Both the position numbers and the translations under genes were made by a program. A DNA stretch of 64,000 bases from Aquarana catesbeiana (lineage: Eukaryota; Chordata; Amphibia; Anura; Ranidae), in NCBI RefSeq assembly GCF_042186555.1, contig NC_133324.1, positions 2,026,951-2,090,950 on the forward strand, written 5' to 3'. Numbering within the stretch: position 1 is the first letter of the stretch; each line of letters starts with the position of its first letter. Positions 59,325 to 64,000 of the stretch are shown piece after piece. The notes under the pieces were generated by a model. It was not told the origin of the DNA. It saw nothing but the letters and a program-made list of their open reading frames with translations, and searched no databases.

Positions 59325-60298
59325 CAGTATCTCACAAAAGTAAGTACACCCCTCACATTTTTGTAAATATTTGATATCTTTTCACGTGACAACACTGAAG
59401 AAATGACACTTTGCTACAATGTAAAGTAGTGAGTGTACAGCTTGTATAACAGTGTAAATTTGCTGTCCCCTCAAAATAACTCAACCACACAGCCATTAAT
59501 GTCTAAACCGCTGGCAACAAACGTCAGTACACCCCTAAGTGAAAATCTCCAAATTGGGCGCAAAGTGTCAATTTTTTGTGTGGCCACCATTATTTTCCAG
59601 CACTGTCTTAACCCTCTTGGGCATGGAGGTCACCAGAGCTTCACAGGTTGTCACTGGAGTCCTCTTCCCCTCCTCCATGACAACATCATGGAGCTGGTGG
59701 ATGTTAGAGAACTTGCGCTCCTCCACCTTCCATTTGAGGATGTCCCACAGATGATCAATAGGGTTTAGGTCTGGAGACATGCTTGGCCAGTCCATCACCC
59801 AGCTACTTGCTGCATCTCAGTTTCAGGGTCTTGGCAATCTTCTTATAGCCTAGGCCATCTTTATGTAGAGCAACATTTCTTTTTTCAGAATCTCAGAGAG
59901 TTCTTTGCCATGAGGTGCCAGGTTGAACTTCCAGTGACCAGTATAAGAGAGTAAGAGAGATAACACCAAATTTAACAGACCTGTTCCCCATTCACACCTG
60001 AGACCTTGTATCACTAACGAGTCACATGACACCTGGGAGGGAAAATGGCTAATTGGGCTCAATTTGGACATTTTCATTTGGGGTGTACTGACTTTTGTTG
60101 CCAGCGGTTTAGACATTAATGGCTGTGTGTTGAGTTATTTTGAGGGGACAGCAAATTTACACTGTTATACAAGCTGTACACTCACTACTTTACATTGTAG
60201 CAAAGTGTAATTTCTTCAGTATTGTCACATGAAAAGATAGAAGAAAATATTTACAAAAATGTGACTGAGGGGTCTACTCACTTTTGTGAGATACTGTA
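59325..60298 (-). mobile_element. deleted Tc1/mariner element with TA duplications
   Basis: Long inverted ends start CAGTATCTCACAAAAGTAAG (59325) and finish CTTTTGTGAGATACTG (60298), flanked by TA at 59323-59324 and 60299-60300. The inverted repeats are about 250 bases and include the repeated inner motif GTACACCCC/GGGGTGTAC. At 974 bp it is shorter than the roughly 1.6 kb of intact members because the middle of the transposase gene is missing. Confidence 0.93.
59568..59940 (-). pseudogene. Tc1 transposase remnant, internally deleted
   Basis: On the minus strand the N-terminal helix-turn-helix start reads HGKELSEILKKEMLLYIKMA with a further LGYKKIAKTLKL segment, then jumps near 59805 directly to the C-terminal part MDWPSMSPDLNPIDHLWD, EERKFSNIHQLHDVVMEEGK and SMPKRVKTVLENNGGHTK. 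The central catalytic region with the first two Asp residues is gone. In intact relatives the third catalytic residue is the Glu of LNPIEHLW; here it is Asp. The element cannot supply transposase. Confidence 0.88.
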
Positions 60299-60498
60299 TA
60301 TGGGTCCTCCACTTCCCAGAGTCTGTGTGTTTTGGGGAAACATGGACTTGAATCTGAAGCAAGATCACTCCAAGGGTCCTCCACGAGCACACTTCCCAAA
60401 GAGTAGTGTTCCCTTAAAATTCAGGGCCCATAGTCAGTAGGCGAGAGGCCACCCAGCAGTTCCCTCCAAAAGCCCCTGTCCTGGTTGAGTCTGTCACA

Positions 60499-60601
60499 CT
60501 TACTGTCTCCCTTCATGTTGTAAAGCGCTGCACAAACTGTTGGCACCATCATGTATGATAATAATAAACTGTCCATGACACCATGTGGACACTGTGTTGT
60601 C
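60499..60601 (-). repeat. short interspersed repeat fragment next to the exon
   Basis: Read on the minus strand, GTTTATTATTATCATACATG is followed by TGGTGCCAACAGTTTGTGCA and GCGCTTTACAACATGAAGGG, a string I recognise as a common frog interspersed repeat (family name not recalled). The LTR of element 3 begins at its end. It lies within 100 bases of the exon 8 donor site. Confidence 0.5.
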
Positions 60602-60607
60602 ACTCAC

Positions 60608-60706
60608 CTGATTGATGTAGGCTCTGGCAGGCAGAGGGTAGTTCTTCCCATTAATGGATATGATCATGTCTGGAAGATGACTGATGGTGTCACAGTTCAC
60701 ATGATA
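60608..60706 (-). CDS. pepsinogen-like aspartic protease, penultimate coding exon (exon 8 by homology)
   Basis: The minus-strand exon is exactly 99 bp (33 codons), between acceptor TTTTGGTTTCAG (AG at 60707-60708) and donor GTGAGT (60602-60607). It begins YHVNCD, continues TISHLPDMIISINGKNYPLP and ends ARAYINQ. In pepsins this is the C-terminal-lobe segment with the first Cys of the third disulfide (partner GSC in the last exon) and the xLPDIxFxINGxxYPLPxxAYI signature; mammalian pepsinogen exon 8 is also 99 bp as I recall. Both splice phases are 0, so it joins the exon at 40716-40853 without a break. No stop or frameshift is present, so the gene looks intact here. Earlier exons, with propeptide and both catalytic Asp residues, must lie to the right of the window. 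Confidence 0.93.
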
Positions 60707-60708
60707 CT

Positions 60709-60775
60709 GAAACCAAAAGTTCAACAAATTTATTAGTGGCAATCGGTGCCGAATCCACGAAAATAAAAAACACTG
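60709..60775. other. intron sequence upstream of exon 8
   Basis: A short non-repetitive intron stretch contains the polypyrimidine-poor acceptor region (TTGAACTTTTGGTTTCAG on the minus strand). The plus-strand frame 60551-60736 is an antisense shadow of the exon. Confidence 0.7.
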
Positions 60776-61128
60776 TACATCCTATCTTCCGCCATCCATG
60801 GTCATGTTCTCTGGTACTGAGGAACTTTCTCTATATCTCCTATCTTCCACCATCCATGGTCATGTTCTCTGGTACTGAGGAACTCCCTCTATATCTCCTA
60901 TCTTCCGCCATCCATGGTCATGTTCTCTGGTACTGAGGAACTCCCTCTATATCTCCTATCTTCCGCCATCCATGGTCATGTTCTCTGGTACTGAGGAACT
61001 CCCTCTATATCACCTATCTTCCACCATCCATGGTCATGTTCTCTGGTACTGAGGAACTCCCTCTATATCTCCTATCTTCCACCATCCATGGTCATGTTCT
61101 CTGGTACTGAGGAACTCCCTCTATCTCC
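60776..61128. repeat. 58-bp minisatellite, six units
   Basis: The unit is TATATCTCCTATCTTCCGCC then ATCCATGGTCATGTTCTCTG then GTACTGAGGAACTCCCTC. The copies are over 95 percent alike, apart from GCC/ACC and one TTTCTC variant. It lies in the pepsinogen intron upstream of exon 8, within 70 bases of the splice acceptor. Confidence 0.95.
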
Positions 61129-61225
61129 TCTCTTCTGTCATCATTCATGATTATCTCATTCCACCTCAATTTTTTACCCCCCTCCCCCACTCTACCTTCC
61201 TTTTACATCCCTTCCACTACCCATG
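61129..61225. other. spacer between the 58-bp and 41-bp arrays
   Basis: About 100 bp of pyrimidine-rich non-tandem sequence. Nothing is recognised. Confidence 0.6.
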
Positions 61226-64000
61226 TCCATGATAAGCTCCCCCTCTGTCTCCCCTAAAACCCCCAGTCCATGATCAGCACCCCCTCTGTCCCCATAAAAC
61301 CCCTAGTCCATGAGCAGAACCCTCTCTGCCTCCCCTAAAACCCCAAGTCCATGATCAGCACCCCCTCTGTCTCCACTAAAACCCCCAGTCCATGATCAGC
61401 AACCCCTCTGTCTCCCCTAAAACCCCCAGTCCATGATCAGCACCCCTCTGCCTCCCCTAAAACCCCCAGTCCATGATCAGCACCCCCTCTGTCTCCACTA
61501 AAACCCCCAGTCCTTGATCAGCACCCCCTCTGTCTCCCCTAAAACCCCCAGTCCATGATCATCACCCCCTCTGTCACCCCTAAAACCCCCAGTCCATGAT
61601 TAGCACCACCACTGTCTCCCCTAAACCCCCCAGTCCATGATCATCACCCCCCCTCTGTCTCCCCTAAAACCCCCAGTCCGTGATCAGCAACCCCTCTGTT
61701 GCCTCTAAAATCCCCAGTCCATGATCATCACCTCCTCTGTTTCCCCTAAAACCCCCAGTCCATGATCAGCACCCCCTCTGTCTCCCTTAAAACCCCCAGT
61801 CCATGATTAGCATCCCCTCTGTCTCCCCTAAAACCCCCAGTCCATAAACGGCACCCCCTCTGTCTCCCTTAAAACCCCCAGTCCATGATCAGCACCAACT
61901 CTGTCTCCCATAAAACCCCCAAGTCCATAATCAGCAGCCCCTCTGTCTTCCCTAAAACCCCCAAGTCCATGATCAGAACCCCTCTGTCTCCCATAAACCC
62001 CCAGTCCGTGATCAGCACCCCCTCTGTCTGCCATAAAACCCCTAGTCCATGATCAGCACCCGTTCTGTCTCCACTAAAACCCCCAGTCCATGATCAGGAC
62101 CCCCTCTGCCTCCCCTAAAACCCCCAGTCCATGATCAACACCCCCTCTGTCTCCACTAAAACCCCCAGTCCATGATCAGCACTCCCTCTGCCCCCCTGAA
62201 ACACCCAGTCTATGATCAGAACCCCCTCTGTCTCCCCTAAAAACCCCAGTCCATGATCAGCACCCCTCTGTCTCCACTAAAACCCCCAGTCCATGATCAG
62301 CACCCCCTCTGTCTCCCATAAAACCCCCAAGTCCATAATCAGCAGCCCCTCTGTCTCCCCTAAAACCCCCAGTCCATGATCAGCACCCCCTCTGTCTCCC
62401 ATAAAACCCCCAAGTCCATAATCAGCAGCCCCTCTGCCCCCCTAAAACCCCCAGTCTATGATCATCACCCCCTCTGTCTCCCCTAAAAACCCCAGTCCAT
62501 GATCAGCACCCCCTCTGTCTCCCCTAAAACCCCCAGTCTATGATCATCACCCCCTCTGTCTCACCTAAAAACCCCAGTCCATGATCAGCACCCCCTCTGC
62601 CTCCCCTAAAAACCCCAGTCCATGATCAGCACCCCCTGTGTCTCCACTAAAACCCCCAGTCCATGATCAGCACCCCCTCTGTCTCCCCTAAAACCCCCAG
62701 TCCATGATCATCACCCCCTCTGTCTCCCCTAAAACCCCCAGTCTATGATCAGCACCAACTCTGTCTCCCCTAAAACCCCCAGTCCATGATCATCACCCTT
62801 TTTGTCTTCCCTAAACCCCCAGTCCATAATCAGCACCCCCTCTGTCTCCCCTAAAACTCCCAGTCCATGATCAGCACCTCCTCTGTCTCCCCTAAAACCC
62901 CCAGTCCATAATCAGTACCTACTCTGTCTCCCCTAAAACCCCCAGTCCATGATCAGCACCCCCTCTGTCTCCCCTAAACCCCCAAGTCCATGATCAGCAC
63001 CCCCTCTGTCTCCCCTAAAACCCCCAGTCCATGATCAGCACCCCCCCCCCCCGTCTCCCCTAAAAACCCCAGTCCATGATCAGCACCCCTCTCCCACCCC
63101 TAAAACCCCCAGTCTATGATCAGCACCCCCTCTGCCTCCCCTAAAACCACAAGTCTATGATCAGCACCCCCTCTGTCTCCCCTAAAATCACCAGTCTATG
63201 ATCATCACCCCCTATTTCTCCCCTAAAACCCCCAGTCCAAGATCAGCACCCATCTGTCTCCCCTAAAATCACCAGTCTATGATCATCACCCCATATTTCT
63301 CCCCTAAAACCCCCAGTTAATGATCAGCGCCCCTCTGTCTCCCCTAAAACCCCCAGTCTATGACCAGCACCCCTCTGCTTCCCCTAAAACCCCCAGTCCA
63401 TGATCAGCACCCCCTCTGTCTCCACTAAAACCGCCAGTCCATGATCAGCACCCCCTCTGTCTCCCTTAAAACCCGCAGTCCATGATCAGCACCCCCCCCC
63501 CCCCCGTCTCCCCTAAAACCCCCAGTCCGTGATCAGCACCCCTCTGTCTTCCCTAAAACCCCAAGTCCATGATTAACACCTCCTCTGTCTCCCCTAAAAC
63601 CCCCAGTCCAAGATCAGCACTCCCTGGGTCTCCCCTAAAACCCCCAGTCTATGATCAGCACCCCCTCTGTCTCCCCTAAAACCCCCAGTCCATGATCAGA
63701 ACCCCCTATTTCTCCCCTAAAACCCCCAGTCCATGATCAGCACCCCTCTGTCTCCCCTATAACCCCTAGTCCATGATCAGCACCCCCTCTGTCTCCCCTA
63801 AAACCCCCAGTTAATGATCAGCACCCCCTCTGTCTCCCCTAAAACCCCCAGTCCATGATCAGCACCCCTTCTGTCTTCCCTAAAACCCCCAGTCTATGAT
63901 CAGCACCCCCTCTGTCTCCCCTAAAACCCCCAGGTAATGATCAGCACCCCCTCTGTCTCCCATAAACCCCCAGTCCGTGATCAGCACCCCCTCTGTCTCC
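61226..64000. repeat. 41-bp C-rich minisatellite running off the right edge
   Basis: About 67 units of CACCCCCTCTGTCTCCCC then TAAAACCCCCAGTCCATGATCAG, varying in CATGATCAG/TATGATCATC, CTCTGTCTCC/CTCTGCCTCC and C-run length (two C-runs of 14-16 at about 63041 and 63491). On the minus strand, the sense strand of the pepsinogen gene, each unit reads GGGGGTTTTAGGGG plus a further GGGGG run. It continues past 64000. A minus-strand frame at 61828-62034 is a by-product. Confidence 0.96.

Larger units (their letters stand above)
54361..60498 (-). mobile_element. LTR retrotransposon 3, relative of element 2 on the minus strand, heavily interrupted
   Basis: Reading from right to left: an LTR start TGTGACAGACTC at 60498, LTR sequence to about 58960 (split by a Tc1 element at 59325-60298), gag-like sequence at about 58890-58263, a foldback element (55274-58254), then more gag-like sequence from 55273 down to about 54361. 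Homology to element 2 is clear at protein level. The 3' part and 3' LTR are missing at the inverted-repeat junction. The divergence from element 2 indicates a different subfamily rather than a simple inverted duplication. Confidence 0.75.
58960..60498 (-). mobile_element. 5' LTR of element 3, split by a Tc1 element
   Basis: Reverse-complemented, 60498-60301 reads TGTGACAGACTCAACCAGGA onwards and aligns with the first 190 bases of the element 2 LTR through ATGGGCCCT and CACACAGACTCTGGGAA. After the Tc1 element it continues from 59322 down, with only weak similarity to the element 2 LTR (a TTAATTGA-x-CACC-like patch). The inner LTR boundary near 58960 is a guess. Confidence 0.6.
40854..60607 (-). 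other. pepsinogen intron (about 19.75 kb) full of arrays and transposons
   Basis: The intron is bounded by a GTGAGT donor (60602-60607 on the minus strand) and a CAG acceptor (40854-40856). It separates the last two coding exons. It contains four or more unrelated minisatellites, telomere-like DNA, a hAT-type element, two opposed LTR elements, a foldback element and a Tc1 element. In mammals the corresponding intron is far shorter (general knowledge). Splicing across it is inferred from two exons that fit one protein; a pseudogene or a misassembly joining two gene copies is possible. Confidence 0.8.

Noticed and set aside
54192..60498. Simple inverted duplication of LTR element 2 as the origin of element 3
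   Set aside because: The two copies differ too much in LTR and C-terminal gag sequence, so they look like separate subfamily insertions, even though the junction carries a small inverted repeat.
60551..60736. Plus-strand frame over exon 8
   Set aside because: It is an antisense shadow of the 99-bp pepsinogen exon.

Overview
The window looks like vertebrate nuclear DNA, most likely from a frog and probably a ranoid. Nothing bacterial is present: no operons and no packed genes. The support is (i) two exons of a pepsin-type aspartic protease with GT-AG splice sites, (ii) TTAGGG-type telomere-like sequence, and (iii) a mobile-element set (CR1/L2 LINE, Harbinger-type MITEs with TTA duplications, hAT and Tc1 relics, LTR elements) of the kind common in frogs. 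The ranoid guess rests on recalled MITE termini and is inference.

The only host gene I can defend is a pepsinogen on the minus strand. Its penultimate exon lies at 60608-60706 (99 bp, 33 codons) and its last exon ends at the stop codon at 40716-40718, followed by a short 3'UTR with AATAAA. The intron between them is about 19.75 kb. Earlier exons, including those with the catalytic Asp motifs, lie beyond the right edge.

Roughly two thirds of the sequence (about 41 kb by my addition) is tandem repeats of unrelated families: a 38-bp array (1-7107, with a 500-N gap), a 60-bp array (8007-16234), a 17-bp array (23312-24770), a G-rich 49-bp array (25187-39310), a 24-bp array (41480-44213), a second unrelated 49-bp array (44654-45683 and 48882-48969), 28-bp and 9-bp arrays (45875-48421), telomere-like DNA (48985-49470), a 46-bp array (49881-51354 and 54192-54262), a 58-bp array (60776-61128) and a 41-bp array (61226 to the right edge). 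Several contain higher-order duplications. Where the unit length is a multiple of three, the arrays produce long open frames that are not genes.

Between the arrays are nested mobile elements. 16350-23106 is an LTR element with a tRNA-Pro-like primer site and a polypurine tract; a MITE sits in its 5' LTR, and its interior is split by a CR1/L2 LINE that is itself split by another MITE. 45684-48881 is a hAT-type element that landed inside a minisatellite and carries two more arrays. 51355-54191 is a second LTR element with target duplications, inserted in the 46-bp array. A related, opposite-strand copy (about 54361-60498) is broken by a 3-kb foldback hAT-type element (55274-58254) and a deleted Tc1 element (59325-60298). 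Everything from 40854 to 60607 is therefore pepsinogen intron.

The most interesting signals are the giant repeat-filled pepsinogen intron, the near-invariant NF-E2/NRF2-type site repeated about 137 times in the 60-bp array downstream of that gene, and the filled/empty MITE site preserved between the two LTRs of one element.
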